Shown: positions 29,270 through 39,152 of the stretch, one piece after another
Layout of the letters: the number at the start of each line of letters is the position of its first letter
Numbering within the stretch: position 1 is the first letter of the stretch
From: Rickettsiales bacterium
GTDB lineage: Bacteria; Pseudomonadota; Alphaproteobacteria; UBA8366
DNA: 64,000 bases
Reading direction: 5' to 3'
Assembly: GCA_002724555.1 (NCBI GenBank)
Contig: PBOZ01000030.1
Coordinates: 1-64,000 of the forward strand
Program-made: the position numbers and the translations under genes
The notes under the pieces: generated by a model
What the model saw: the letters and a program-made list of their open reading frames with translations, nothing else
What the model was told of the DNA's origin: nothing
The model's database searches: none

Positions 29270-30067
29270 ATGTCCGACCTACTCATTGATGTCACCGATG
29301 GTGTCGCCACCCTGACAATGAACCGGCCCAAAGCCCGCAACGCACTTTCGTTAGAAATGCGCAGCGACATGCATACGTTTCTTGACGAACACGAGAATGA
29401 CGACAGTGTGCGCTGCGTCGTGATAAAGGGCGCCGGCGAGCACTTCATGGCAGGAGGTGATGTAAAATCTTTTGCCCAGATGGCTAAGGAGCAGGAACCC
29501 GATGAATTGCGCCGCCATTTTCTGCGTCGGATCCACGATTTGCATGGATTTATTTCTGCCATGCGACGTTTCCCGAAGCCTATTATCGCGTCAGTACGCG
29601 GTGCAGCCGCAGGTGCTGGCGTTAGCCTAGCCGCAGCCTGTGACCTAATAATAGCGTCCGAAGATGCATTTTTTACATTGGCCTACTGTCATATCGGCAT
29701 TAGCCCCGATGGTTCGGCAACATATGCGCTACCGCGCATGGTTGGTGTTAAGAAGGCAATGGAGATGGTCCTCCTCGGCGACCGTTTAAACGCGCAAGCC
29801 ATGGCCAATGCTGGGTTGGTTAATATGGTGGTCTCAGATGCAGAACTTGATGCCGAAACCAATAAAATTGCCCAACGACTTGCGCAAGGCCCTACCCGCG
29901 CTTACGGTCACGCAAAACGACTGATGTGGGGTTCCGTTAATAACCAGCTAGAACATCAATTGCAGTTGGAAGCAGAAGCTTTTGCCGATTGTGCAGCTGG
30001 ACACGATTTCCGAGAGGGCGTTACCGCTTTCGTTGAAAAACGAAGTCCTAACTTTAAAGGCAGCTGA
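29270..30067 (+). CDS. Enoyl-CoA hydratase
   Basis: A 265-residue crotonase. The oxyanion-hole segments FMAGGDVKSFA (about residue 60) and VRGAAAGAGVSLAAACD (about residue 107) are clear. The downstream FTLAYCHIGISPDGSATY is also typical, with Asp in one usual acid position. It hydrates or isomerises acyl-CoA thioesters. It follows the aldo/keto reductase by 36 bp and is probably in the same operon. Confidence 0.9.
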   Translation: MSDLLIDVTDGVATLTMNRPKARNALSLEMRSDMHTFLDEHENDDSVRCVVIKGAGEHFMAGGDVKSFAQMAKEQEPDELRRHFLRRIHDLHGFISAMRRFPKPIIASVRGAAAGAGVSLAAACDLIIASEDAFFTLAYCHIGISPDGSATYALPRMVGVKKAMEMVLLGDRLNAQAMANAGLVNMVVSDAELDAETNKIAQRLAQGPTRAYGHAKRLMWGSVNNQLEHQLQLEAEAFADCAAGHDFREGVTAFVEKRSPNFKGS

Positions 30068-30136
30068 ATTTCATAATCCTGCAACAGACTGCAAGAATAA
30101 TAGGCGCTTTCTTATTTCAAAACACGGATATACCCG

Positions 30137-31222
30137 ATGACTATTCGCGTTGGCATTAACGGCTTTGGCCGAATGGGCCGCTTGACGATGAGAGCCGCAT
30201 GGGGCTTCGATCCATCTAAACCTAAGAGCCTTACCCAGCAAAGCGGCCTATGGGGCGGTGGCGCCTTTGAAATCGTCCATGTCAATGAAATTAAAGGTGG
30301 CATTGAAACGGCAGCGCATCTTCTAAAATTCGATAGCGTGCACGGTACTTGGCCAGTCGACGTTGCAGTTGACGGTAACAACATTCGTATTGGGGACCAA
30401 AGGGTTAGCTTTTCCGAAGCAGCTACGCCAGGCGATGTCGATTGGGCGGCGCAGGGCGTAGACTTGGTAATTGAATGTACAGGCAAATTTAAATCGATGG
30501 AAACGCTATCGCCGTATTTCACGCGTGGCATCCAAAAAGTCATCGTTGCCGCTCCGGTCAAGGAACCAGAGGTTTTGAATGTTGTCATGGGCGTGAACGA
30601 CAACCTATACAATCCAGAAAAACACGCTGTGCTGACAGCCGCGAGTTGCACGACCAATTGTCTCGCACCGGTGATCAAAGTGGTGCATGAAGGGCTTGGT
30701 ATCCGCCACGGCAGCATTACGACTATTCACGATGTTACTAACACTCAAATGGTGGTCGATGGACCGCATAAAGATTTACGGCGTGCCCGCTCCTCACTTA
30801 TGAACCTAATCCCGACTTCGACGGGGTCCGCGACTGCCATCGGCATCATTTATCCAGAACTTCAGGGTAAGTTAAATGGATTGGCAATTCGGGTTCCGCT
30901 GCTGAATTCATCTTTGACAGATTGCGTCTTCGAGGTCGACCGCGAGACAACACCCGAAGAGGTTAATGAACTCATCAAGACCGCTGCAGAAGGCGCGCTC
31001 GCAGGCATCCTCGGATATGAAGAACGGCCCCTTGTTTCAACTGATTTTGTAAACGACGAACGGTCGTCTATTGTGGATGGTTTATCGACCATGGTCGTAG
31101 ACGGCACCCAGCTGAAGATACTTGCCTGGTACGACAACGAATATGGCTATGTTTGCAGAATGGCGGAATTGACTAACAAGGTAGCCGTAAGTCTGAGTAC
31201 TCCGCAGGCAAGAGTGGAGTAA
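30137..31222 (+). CDS. ArsJ-associated glyceraldehyde-3-phosphate dehydrogenase
   Basis: A 361-residue type I GAPDH. The Rossmann motif is [12 protein letters not shown] (residues 4-15), the catalytic site is SCTTNC with Cys171, and the C-terminal WYDNEYGY is present. Compared with glycolytic GAPDH (about 330 residues) it carries an insertion after residue 25 and an adapted segment around [20 protein letters not shown]. With ArsJ next door, its expected role is to make 1-arseno-3-phosphoglycerate from arsenate, which ArsJ exports. It begins 69 bp after the crotonase. Confidence 0.88.
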   Translation: MTIRVGINGFGRMGRLTMRAAWGFDPSKPKSLTQQSGLWGGGAFEIVHVNEIKGGIETAAHLLKFDSVHGTWPVDVAVDGNNIRIGDQRVSFSEAATPGDVDWAAQGVDLVIECTGKFKSMETLSPYFTRGIQKVIVAAPVKEPEVLNVVMGVNDNLYNPEKHAVLTAASCTTNCLAPVIKVVHEGLGIRHGSITTIHDVTNTQMVVDGPHKDLRRARSSLMNLIPTSTGSATAIGIIYPELQGKLNGLAIRVPLLNSSLTDCVFEVDRETTPEEVNELIKTAAEGALAGILGYEERPLVSTDFVNDERSSIVDGLSTMVVDGTQLKILAWYDNEYGYVCRMAELTNKVAVSLSTPQARVE

Positions 31223-31235
31223 ACCGCGGCAAATT

Positions 31236-32465
31236 ATGGTCGACATTAAACACTATCTCGTCGTCACAACGGCTTATTGGGGTTTTACCTTGACGGACGG
31301 CGCGCTGCGCATGCTCGTCTTACTCCACTTTCACACACTGGGTTACACACCGCTAGAACTCGCCTTCCTATTTCTGCTCTACGAATTTTTCGGTGTTGTT
31401 ACCAATTTGCTTGCTGGTTGGATAGGCTCCCGTTTTGGACTGAAATTAACATTATATAGCGGACTTGGCATACAGGTCTTTGCCCTTTGGATGCTTTCGA
31501 TGCTCGACCCCACGTGGGGAAAGGTGTCGGCTGTGACGTTTGTCATCGCGGCACAAGGTCTCTCAGGCATTGCCAAAGACTTAACCAAGATGAGTTCCAA
31601 AAGCGCGATCAAACTGATGATACCGAGCGACGCTCACTCCACCCTTTTCAAATGGGTCGCATTATTGACCGGCTCGAAAAATGCCCTGAAAGGCATTGGT
31701 TTCTTCATGGGTACGGCTTTACTTACGAGTCTCGGTTTTGAGCAAGCCCTCTGGGCGATGGCGGCTGGTCTCTTCGTTATTCTCGTCACATCGATTTCTC
31801 TTTTACCGAGCGGTATTGGCAAGTCCAAGGCGAAGGTGAAGTTTACGAAAATACTATCGAAGACCCGCGCTATAAACCTATTATCTGCCGCTCGCTTCTT
31901 TTTGTTCAGTGCCCGCGACGTCTGGTTTGTGGTCGGAGTCCCAATCTTTTTGCATGAAGTGATTGGTTGGGGCTTTATGCAGGTCGGTACTTTTATGGCC
32001 TGCTGGGTTATCGGCTATGGCGGCGTCCAAGCCATCGCGCCGAAGATCATCCCTCGTTCGGAAGATGGCCGGTCCAATGAATCCCGCGCCGCGCAGTTGT
32101 GGGCCTTCATCCTCGCTGCTATTCCAATTACAATCGCGGCCTTAGTTGAAAGCAATGTCGCGCCATCAGTGACTATTGTCGTCGGCCTCGCATTGTTCGG
32201 CATCATCTTTGCTATCAATTCATCGGTTCATTCGTACCTCATCCTCTCTTTTTCAGATACGGAGAAAGTCGCCCTCAATGTAGGCTTCTATTACATGGCA
32301 AATGCCGCTGGCAGGCTCGTCGGATGTCTCTTTTCCGGCCTTTCATATCAACTTTGGGGCCTAACTGGCTGTCTCATAACAGCCAGCGCCATGGTGCTCG
32401 CTGCCGGGGCTTTCACGATAGTCCTCGCTGGCACACAGCGTAACAACAGCGCTGAGAAAGTATAG
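31236..32465 (+). CDS. arsJ: Organoarsenical efflux MFS transporter ArsJ
   Basis: A 409-residue, roughly 12-segment MFS protein. The diagnostic N-terminal TLTDGALRMLVLLHFHTLGY (about residues 18-37), the following EFFGVVTNLLAGW and the AKDLTKMSSKSAIK segment are those of ArsJ. It exports 1-arseno-3-phosphoglycerate, which falls apart outside and so removes arsenate. It starts 13 bp after the GAPDH gene, the known two-gene module. No arsR is visible nearby. Confidence 0.92.
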   Translation: MVDIKHYLVVTTAYWGFTLTDGALRMLVLLHFHTLGYTPLELAFLFLLYEFFGVVTNLLAGWIGSRFGLKLTLYSGLGIQVFALWMLSMLDPTWGKVSAVTFVIAAQGLSGIAKDLTKMSSKSAIKLMIPSDAHSTLFKWVALLTGSKNALKGIGFFMGTALLTSLGFEQALWAMAAGLFVILVTSISLLPSGIGKSKAKVKFTKILSKTRAINLLSAARFFLFSARDVWFVVGVPIFLHEVIGWGFMQVGTFMACWVIGYGGVQAIAPKIIPRSEDGRSNESRAAQLWAFILAAIPITIAALVESNVAPSVTIVVGLALFGIIFAINSSVHSYLILSFSDTEKVALNVGFYYMANAAGRLVGCLFSGLSYQLWGLTGCLITASAMVLAAGAFTIVLAGTQRNNSAEKV

Positions 32466-32560
32466 CACCCAGCCCCTTTCCGAAGCCGCGGCTAAACTCA
32501 TATTAGTCAACGATGCGCCCTGGCCGCGGTGCGCTAATATTTCCAACTAGGAGCGAGTGC

Positions 32561-34201
32561 ATGAAAGGCGGAGAAGCCGTTGTCGAGACCTTGATCACGC
32601 ATGGTGTGGATACCGCATTTACGGTACCAGGCGAAAGTTTCCTTTATGCCCTCGAAGGGATGCGAAAAAATGCCGATAAGATACGTGTTGTGTCCGTTCG
32701 GCAGGAAGGCGGTGGTGCCTTTATGGCAGAAGCTTATGGGAAGCTCACAGGTCGTCCGGCCGCGGTTTTCGTAAGCCGAGGTCCGGGATCCTCGAATGCC
32801 GCAATCGGCATTCATACGGCCATGCAGGATTCAACACCAATGGTCGTCTTCGTCGGACACGTGAATGCGAAATCAATGGGCCGGGAATCCTTTCAAGAAA
32901 TTAATCAACACGCTTTTTTTGGCGAAGTGGCAAAGGCCGTGCTTTCACCGAAGAACACTGACGACATCCCCCACGCCACAGCCGAAGCGATTCGTCTTTC
33001 AACGGATGGACGCCCGGGCCCAATCGTCGTTCAGATCCCTCGGGACGTATCCTCCATGGAGACCCACACGGCAATACCGGAGCCGACACCAAGAACGCCT
33101 CATACTCCTGACCTCAAACTGATTGATCAGGCAGCCAAAATAATCGATGCAGCGGAAGCCCCTTTGATCATCGCCGGAGAGATGATATCGAACCAAAATG
33201 CATCCACCGAATTGACCGATTTCGCTGCGACCGGAAGCCTACCAGTAATGAGCGCCTACCGGCGCCTCGATGTGATGGCTAATAGCCACGTTTGCTATGC
33301 TGGTCATCTCGAGATCAACCGGTTCGAGAGCCAACTGGCCGCAATCGAGGCTTGCGATCTGGTGGTCGCTATTGGCTCAAGATTGGACGGGATTACCTCC
33401 GCCGACGAAACGATGCTTTGCGTTGGCAAACCATTGGTTCACATTTATCCCGACTCAAATATCCTGGCTCGCTTTGAAAGCGATGTCTCCATTGATTCCG
33501 ACATGAAGCCCGCCCTCGATGCATTACGAAAGAAACTCGCCCCACCCAGTGCTGCCCGCATCGCACGCACTCAAGAATTGCACAACTCATTCCTGACCTT
33601 CTCTCAACCGGGCAATTTTACCGCCTATGGTGCCGTCGACCTTGCCCGTGTGATCGACACCATGGACCGGATAATCGACCAAGAAGCCACCATCGTCACA
33701 GATGCCGGAAGCTTCTCACGATGGATACATCGCTATCGACGGTTTGAACGGCCCCACACTAAAGCAGGCCCAATGTCAGGGGCCATGGGCTATTCAGTGC
33801 CCGGAGCTGTCGGCGCCAAGTTGGCGCGACCGGACCACGAAGTTATCGCCTTCGTTGGTGATGGTGGCTTCATGATGACGGGGCAAGAACTGGTGACGGC
33901 TGTCGAACAGAAACTACCAATCCGCATTATTGTTTGTGATAACGCCGTCCATGGATCAATCCTAGCTGGACAGGATAAAACTTTCGGGCCCGGGAACGAG
34001 ATCGCCACGGTCCTGCAAAGCCCCGACTTCGCGGCGATAGCCATCGCTTACGGTGCCGAAGCATATACTGTCACTCGGTCCGACGATTTTGAGGTCGCAT
34101 TCCAAAATGCGCGGGCGGCCAAAGGTCCATCCCTCATTCACCTGCTCACCGACCGGCGTGATATTGCGCCCTATGGCGAAAGCCGAGAGGCGGTACACTA
34201 A
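32561..34201 (+). CDS. ThDP-dependent enzyme of the acetolactate synthase superfamily
   Basis: A 546-residue enzyme; the ATG at 32561 has AGGAG seven bases upstream. The catalytic glutamate is in VRQEGGGAFMAEAYGK near residue 50. The ThDP/Mg motif is GDGGFMMTGQELV, followed by the D-N pair of IVCDNAVHG (the usual NN becomes DN). It lacks the MVRQWQ segment of true acetolactate synthase, so it probably decarboxylates or ligates another 2-oxo acid. The next gene, a 2-hydroxyacid dehydrogenase, overlaps its stop. Confidence 0.82.
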   Translation: MKGGEAVVETLITHGVDTAFTVPGESFLYALEGMRKNADKIRVVSVRQEGGGAFMAEAYGKLTGRPAAVFVSRGPGSSNAAIGIHTAMQDSTPMVVFVGHVNAKSMGRESFQEINQHAFFGEVAKAVLSPKNTDDIPHATAEAIRLSTDGRPGPIVVQIPRDVSSMETHTAIPEPTPRTPHTPDLKLIDQAAKIIDAAEAPLIIAGEMISNQNASTELTDFAATGSLPVMSAYRRLDVMANSHVCYAGHLEINRFESQLAAIEACDLVVAIGSRLDGITSADETMLCVGKPLVHIYPDSNILARFESDVSIDSDMKPALDALRKKLAPPSAARIARTQELHNSFLTFSQPGNFTAYGAVDLARVIDTMDRIIDQEATIVTDAGSFSRWIHRYRRFERPHTKAGPMSGAMGYSVPGAVGAKLARPDHEVIAFVGDGGFMMTGQELVTAVEQKLPIRIIVCDNAVHGSILAGQDKTFGPGNEIATVLQSPDFAAIAIAYGAEAYTVTRSDDFEVAFQNARAAKGPSLIHLLTDRRDIAPYGESREAVH

Positions 34202-35256
34202 TGGCCATCAATAGATTTCCTTTATTTTACTTCAATCGATGGCAGCACCCGATCGGTCAAGAACTCCTTGATGAAACGGATGCATTTGACATCCGCTTCT
34301 TGAAAACCGAAATGCCCGAGACGGAGACTTGGCCTAAGATTGAAACGTCGCTCGGCTTCCAGATCGGGTCCGCACGTGACGAGTTGCCGGCGCAGTACCA
34401 TGTCAGCACAGCATTTCTAAAGAGAGCACCCACGCTGATTGCTATCTGCACGCATGGCGCCGGATACGATACAGTCGACTTGGACGCCTGTGCGCAAGCC
34501 GGGGTGCTGGTCTGCAACCAAACAGGCAAAAATGGTGAGGCGGTTGCAGAACACGCGCTTGGCATGATGCTATCGCTCGGCAAGAAGATCTTAGAAGCTG
34601 ACCGACGGATGCGAAGCGATCGTGATTGGGACCGCAATCTGTTCATGGGCCAGGATATGCTTGGCAAGACGGTTGGTGTTGTTGGACTTGGTAATATAGG
34701 CCGTCGGGTGGCTGAGCTGTGCGGACAATTGTTTCGAATGCGTGTTCTTGCTTACGACCCCTATCTTTCGCCTGCCGATTTCAAGGAACGAGGGGCTGAG
34801 CCGGTGCAGCTCGACGAACTCTTGCGCGAATCAGACTATGTCACCGTTCATACCCCGCGGACTGAAAAAACAAAGGGCATGTTTAGCACAAAAGAATTCA
34901 GTCTCATGAAGAAGAGCGCTTATTTCGTGATAACCGCCCGAGGCGGTATTGTCGATGAGGCAGCGCTTGCCAATGCTCTGAAGTCGGGCGGTCTTGCTGC
35001 TGCAGGGATCGATGTTTTCGAAGTCGAGCCGCCACCGCTTAATGATCCACTTATCGGATTGACCAACGTAATACTCACGCCGCATACAGCCGGTGTAACG
35101 TTGGACGCGCGTATGAATTGTGCACGGGGCGCGGCAGAGCAATGGATTGCACTTTCCGAAGGTCGCCGTCCAGATCGGATCGTCAATCCAGATGTGTGGC
35201 CTAAGTTCTGCAAACGATACGAGGCACATGTTGGTAAGCCGATGCAGCAAGGCTAA
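34201..35256 (+). CDS. D-2-hydroxyacid dehydrogenase (NAD-dependent)
   Basis: A 351-residue dehydrogenase. The nucleotide motif GKTVGVVGLGNIGRRVAE lies near residues 157-174. The catalytic Arg is in TARGGIVDEAAL, Glu in FEVEPPPLNDPL and His in LTPHTAGVTLD. It interconverts a 2-oxo acid and a D-2-hydroxy acid. Its ATG overlaps the stop of the ThDP gene (TAATG), so the pair probably handles one substrate, with the dehydrogenase supplying or removing the 2-oxo acid. Confidence 0.88.
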   Translation: MAINRFPLFYFNRWQHPIGQELLDETDAFDIRFLKTEMPETETWPKIETSLGFQIGSARDELPAQYHVSTAFLKRAPTLIAICTHGAGYDTVDLDACAQAGVLVCNQTGKNGEAVAEHALGMMLSLGKKILEADRRMRSDRDWDRNLFMGQDMLGKTVGVVGLGNIGRRVAELCGQLFRMRVLAYDPYLSPADFKERGAEPVQLDELLRESDYVTVHTPRTEKTKGMFSTKEFSLMKKSAYFVITARGGIVDEAALANALKSGGLAAAGIDVFEVEPPPLNDPLIGLTNVILTPHTAGVTLDARMNCARGAAEQWIALSEGRRPDRIVNPDVWPKFCKRYEAHVGKPMQQG

Positions 35257-35613
35257 CAACAAACCTTAAAATGCTCATAGAACTGTCCATATTTGGATAC
35301 TCAAAGGCGACTGCTTATCACACGTCAATTGTGTGGGGTGCCGTCTCATGAAAAATACTAATAACATCACCTTATTACTGCAGTCTTTACCCCTATTTGT
35401 TGGCTCCCCAGCGGGCGACCATCGTTTGGCTACATGCGGCTATACTTGGTTCGTTTCAAATTTTTTCAGAAACCAACATGACGGCGATCGCACTTCAGCT
35501 AAATTAATTTAAGCTTGGTAATTTGCTGGATTGACGCGGCTATCGCTTTTGCCGAATGTACATCCGATCGGCCGAAAAAAAGGGCCGCTCTAGTTCACTC
35601 TGCGAGGCATTCC
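35257..35613. other. Intergenic region, 357 bp
   Basis: A 54-codon frame at 35348-35512 starts with ATG but has no recognisable content or ribosome-binding site. The region is AT-rich (notably 35450-35515) and contains GGCGATCGC at 35483-35491. It probably carries the promoter of the MFS gene. Nothing else seen. Confidence 0.4.
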
Positions 35614-36849
35614 ATGTATGCGGAGATTCTAGCTCTGGGAGCCCTGATGGTTGGCATGTGTGGTCTCCTGTTGGGCAATGGTCTTTTTGGGACGCTCACC
35701 GCTTTGCGCATGACAGAGGAGGGTTTCGATCCGACAATTATCGGTGCCGTCCTATCCTGCCATTCGATCGGGTTCATTGTTGGCTGTCTTTACGGCCAAC
35801 GCATTATTCAACGAACCGGCCATATCCGCTGCTTTGCCGCCTTCGCGGCAATGCTCGCCGTCGTCTGCCTGGTCCTTCCAATGATGATAGAATGGTTCAC
35901 GTGGATCCCACTGCGCCTCGTCTTCGGTTTCAGTTCTGCCATGGTCTTCATGGTAGCAGAAAGCTGGCTGACAGGCGCCGCTTCCAGCGAGACTAAGGGC
36001 CGTGTGTTTGCCGTTTATATGGTAATCAACAAAGGGTCGTTTGGCGCCGGACAACTCCTGCTACTGCTTGGCGATCCGTCCGGCGACCGGCTCTTCATGC
36101 TGACCGCCATCTTATTCGGCATCTGTCTTGTCCCAATCGCACTCAGCGGCAAAGGTGCTCCGCCGAATATCGATACCGAGCGGATTGGTCTCCGCGAACT
36201 CTACCAACTTTCACCGGTCGGCGTAGTTGGGGCTGCGACTGCCGGTTTCACGAATGCGCCGTTAATGGGACTCGGTCCAGTCTTTGGTGCACAAGTAGGC
36301 CTCGGGATCGAAGGCGTTTCGTATTTCATGGCGATCTTCCTACTTGGCAGTCTCGCCTTACAGGTGCCGATCGGCCGTTTATCAGATAAATACGACCGAC
36401 GCGGTGTCTTGATTGGGGTCGCGGTCGCCTCGGCCATCTCCTGCGGAACCATGACGCTCCTTTCGACATTGGGTGCCTGGCCCATCCTGTGTATGAGTTT
36501 CGTCATTGGCGGCTTGAGCGCCGTCGTTTATCCAATCGCTATGGCGCACGCGAACGATCACACAAACCCGGAAGCGATGGTATCGATCATGGCCGGTCTC
36601 TTGCTTGCATTTGGCATCGGCGCCAGCATTAGTCCCTTCTTTGCGGCACTCGCAATGAAATGGATGGGACCAATCGGGTTATACCTATACTGCGCCATGG
36701 TTTACGCATCGCTTGCGGGTTTTATCATCTATCGGCGGACACGACGGGCACCAGTTTCCGAGACAACAGATTTCGTGGCGCAACCACAAACCTCACAGTC
36801 AAGTGCCGTTGTTGTTGGCTTGGACCCAAGGACAGATGACACTGAGTAG
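35614..36849 (+). CDS. MFS transporter (YcaD-like)
   Basis: A 411-residue, about 12-segment transporter. I use the ATG at 35614 (MYAEILALGALMVG) because the 33 residues upstream are polar and unlike the family. The first half has GCLYGQRIIQRTGHIRCF and the second GRLSDKYDRRGVLIG, the MFS loop motif. The fold suits the YcaD/sugar-like branch. It sits between 2-oxo/hydroxy acid genes and a class II aldolase, so it may import the substrate, but that is a guess from position. Confidence 0.8.
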   Translation: MYAEILALGALMVGMCGLLLGNGLFGTLTALRMTEEGFDPTIIGAVLSCHSIGFIVGCLYGQRIIQRTGHIRCFAAFAAMLAVVCLVLPMMIEWFTWIPLRLVFGFSSAMVFMVAESWLTGAASSETKGRVFAVYMVINKGSFGAGQLLLLLGDPSGDRLFMLTAILFGICLVPIALSGKGAPPNIDTERIGLRELYQLSPVGVVGAATAGFTNAPLMGLGPVFGAQVGLGIEGVSYFMAIFLLGSLALQVPIGRLSDKYDRRGVLIGVAVASAISCGTMTLLSTLGAWPILCMSFVIGGLSAVVYPIAMAHANDHTNPEAMVSIMAGLLLAFGIGASISPFFAALAMKWMGPIGLYLYCAMVYASLAGFIIYRRTRRAPVSETTDFVAQPQTSQSSAVVVGLDPRTDDTE

Positions 36850-36877
36850 GACAGGAATGTGCCTACCTAAGTGTTAA

Positions 36878-37660
36878 CTATTCTTTGTAAGAGGGATCGA
36901 GGCGATCAGCCAATCGAATACAAGCTTCCCAATCTTTTCCGCCTTTCAAAAAATCGCCCGCGTCCATAAATTGGGAGTGTGCGTATTCGCAAGCTTCTTT
37001 CGTCGGAACAATGTAGTTCCCCTCGCCTGCCGCCAGAGCCGCGATCTGTCCCTGACAGGCCATTTCGAGCCAGTGATGATTAACAACACATTCCGGTGCG
37101 CTTTCGCCGCAGACCAATGCCCCATGGCTCTTCAGCAACATATATTTTCCGCCTTCAAGGTCACGCATTAGTTTACCCGTCATGTCCGGATCAAACTCGA
37201 ACCCTTCGAACTCGTGATACTTCATCTCACCATAGAACCGCATGGCATGTTGATTAATTGGAAGCAGCCCAAATTTATGCGCGCAAACTCCCATCACATT
37301 CGGCGTATGCGTATGTAACACAGCATTCAGGTCAGGACGCCCCTTTAGCAGTCCGGCATGGATAATCAGGGCACCACCACGAATTTGTGGACCGTCTTCC
37401 GGGATAAGCGGGTTGCCATCGAGATCACACTTGATCAGGGAGGACGCGGTAACTTCCATAAACATCCAGTCGGTGCGTTTTACAAGCATGGCTTCCGGCT
37501 CACCTGGCACGCGCAGACTAAAATGGTTGTAGGTCATATCATTAACACCGTAGTAAGCCAGGACACGGTGTCCAGCAGCTAACTCAATGCGCGCTTGCCA
37601 TTCCTCCGCACTCACTTGGTCCTCAACAGACCCTTTGCCTTTCACTAGTTGAACCGACAT
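36878..37660 (-). CDS. Class II aldolase/adducin family protein
   Basis: A 260-residue protein. Zinc-binding histidines are visible in AVLHTHTPNVMG near residue 117, with a further His in the KSHGALVCG segment near residue 180 and an acidic residue in between. Family members cleave sugar phosphates (fuculose- or ribulose-phosphate aldolase/epimerase) or decarboxylate related acids. It converges with the MFS gene, ending 28 bp from it. Substrate unknown. Confidence 0.85.
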   Translation of the reverse strand: MSVQLVKGKGSVEDQVSAEEWQARIELAAGHRVLAYYGVNDMTYNHFSLRVPGEPEAMLVKRTDWMFMEVTASSLIKCDLDGNPLIPEDGPQIRGGALIIHAGLLKGRPDLNAVLHTHTPNVMGVCAHKFGLLPINQHAMRFYGEMKYHEFEGFEFDPDMTGKLMRDLEGGKYMLLKSHGALVCGESAPECVVNHHWLEMACQGQIAALAAGEGNYIVPTKEACEYAHSQFMDAGDFLKGGKDWEACIRLADRLDPSYKE

Positions 37661-37973
37661 TGTTGTCTCTCCTGTTGCAGTGCGGGTTTTCCCATGAATA
37701 TGAATTTAGAAACAACCTATGCCGACATCAAAATTGGAAAAGCGTAAGACACAGCGTGCACCGCACGAAAGAACGCAAAAAGTCCTTCGTTCAAAGCCGA
37801 ATAGGCTTATCAAAGAAAAATTCAACAGTGGGCTCTTCAACCATATTTTAATCAAAATCATCGAGTAGGTTAGTTTCCGCTGGACCCGAAGAGCTAGGCC
37901 CCTATCTTTCCTATCAAATGCTAGCTGGAAAGCTGGCACTTATCGCAATTCAATTTCAAGGATCACGCGGATC
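37661..37973. other. Intergenic region, 313 bp, between divergent genes
   Basis: The region lies between the divergent class II aldolase-like and thiolase-like genes and must contain both promoters. Short antisense frames are present but none has recognisable content. I see no riboswitch or clear palindrome. Confidence 0.4.
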
Positions 37974-39152
37974 ATGAGTATTAAGGGCAAGGCCTATATT
38001 GCGGGGATATATGAACATCCCACGCGAAAGGCGATTGATAAGTCCGTCGCCCAGTTACATGCGGAGAGCGCTGCTGGTGCACTTGCAGATGCAGGACTGG
38101 GACCAGATGACGTCGATGCGTATTACTGTGCAGGCGATGCGCCGGGCCTCGGCCCGCTATCTATGATTGACTACATGGGGCTTAAGAATGTCCGCCATAT
38201 GGATTCGACGGAAACCGGTGGCTCCTCCTACGTCGTCCATATCGGCCACGCAGCCCAGGCCATCGCTATGGGAAAAGCAAACGTCTGCCTGATCACTTTA
38301 GCTGGACGCCCGCGCGCCGAGGGTATGGCGACCGGGACCGCACCACGGAACTACGGCTCGGACGCCCCGGACGTGCCGTTTGAGTATATTTATGGCCCCA
38401 CCGTGGTAAATATGTATGGAATGGCTGCCCGTCGGCACATGCACGAATATGGCACAACCAGCGAACAACTCGCCTGGATCAAAGTGGCCGCCTCACACCA
38501 CGCACAACACAACGAACACGCTATGCTCCGCGATGTCGTCTCAGTGGAAGACGTGGTCAGTTCACCGATGATTGCCGATCCGCTGCACCGTCTCGATTGC
38601 TGCGTGATTTCAGATGGCGGCGGGGCCTTCCTTGTTGTCAGTCCGGAAATTGCTAAATCCCTCGACCGAGATTGCGCAAAAATTTTAGGCCACGGCGAAT
38701 CGCCAAAAAATATTATAAATGGTCAGGTTGACCTTACCTACACTGGTGGACATTACTCTGGGCCCCAAGCATTCGAAGAAGCAGGCATTAAGCCAGGTGA
38801 CATTGACTATGCCTCAATCTATGACAGTTTCACGATCACGGTGCTAGAGACAATTGAAGACCTCGGCTTCTGTGAAAAAGGCAAAGGCGGAGCCTTTGTA
38901 TCCGACGGAAATCTGATTTCGGGCCAAGGCAAGCTCCCATTCAACACCGACGGCGGAGGGCTTTGCAATAACCACCCAATGAACCGGGGTGGTCTCACCA
39001 AAGTCCTGGAAGCAGTCCGCCAATTGCGTGGTGAAGCGCATCCAGCCGTGCAGGTAAATGACTGCCAACTGGTATTGGCGCACGGCACCGGCGGCTCACT
39101 TGGCACCCGCATGGGGAGTTCAACCGTTATCTTGGGGAGGGAAGACGCATGA
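37974..39152 (+). CDS. Thiolase-like protein lacking the thiolase cysteines
   Basis: A 392-residue thiolase-fold protein, close to the SCP-x/lipid-transfer group. Where true thiolases have the nucleophilic Cys, this reads S-T-E-T-G-G-S-S near residue 80, and the C-terminal C-x-G is replaced by HGTGGSLG. The histidine of CNNHPMNRGG is kept. So it is unlikely to be a thiolase; with the DUF35 partner whose start overlaps its stop (ATGA), an Ltp2-like retro-aldolase on an acyl-CoA is a plausible alternative. Confidence 0.82.
   Translation: MSIKGKAYIAGIYEHPTRKAIDKSVAQLHAESAAGALADAGLGPDDVDAYYCAGDAPGLGPLSMIDYMGLKNVRHMDSTETGGSSYVVHIGHAAQAIAMGKANVCLITLAGRPRAEGMATGTAPRNYGSDAPDVPFEYIYGPTVVNMYGMAARRHMHEYGTTSEQLAWIKVAASHHAQHNEHAMLRDVVSVEDVVSSPMIADPLHRLDCCVISDGGGAFLVVSPEIAKSLDRDCAKILGHGESPKNIINGQVDLTYTGGHYSGPQAFEEAGIKPGDIDYASIYDSFTITVLETIEDLGFCEKGKGGAFVSDGNLISGQGKLPFNTDGGGLCNNHPMNRGGLTKVLEAVRQLRGEAHPAVQVNDCQLVLAHGTGGSLGTRMGSSTVILGREDA

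Noticed and set aside
35348-35512. 54-codon plus-strand frame
   Set aside because: No ribosome-binding site or recognisable domain; the AT-rich composition suits non-coding DNA.
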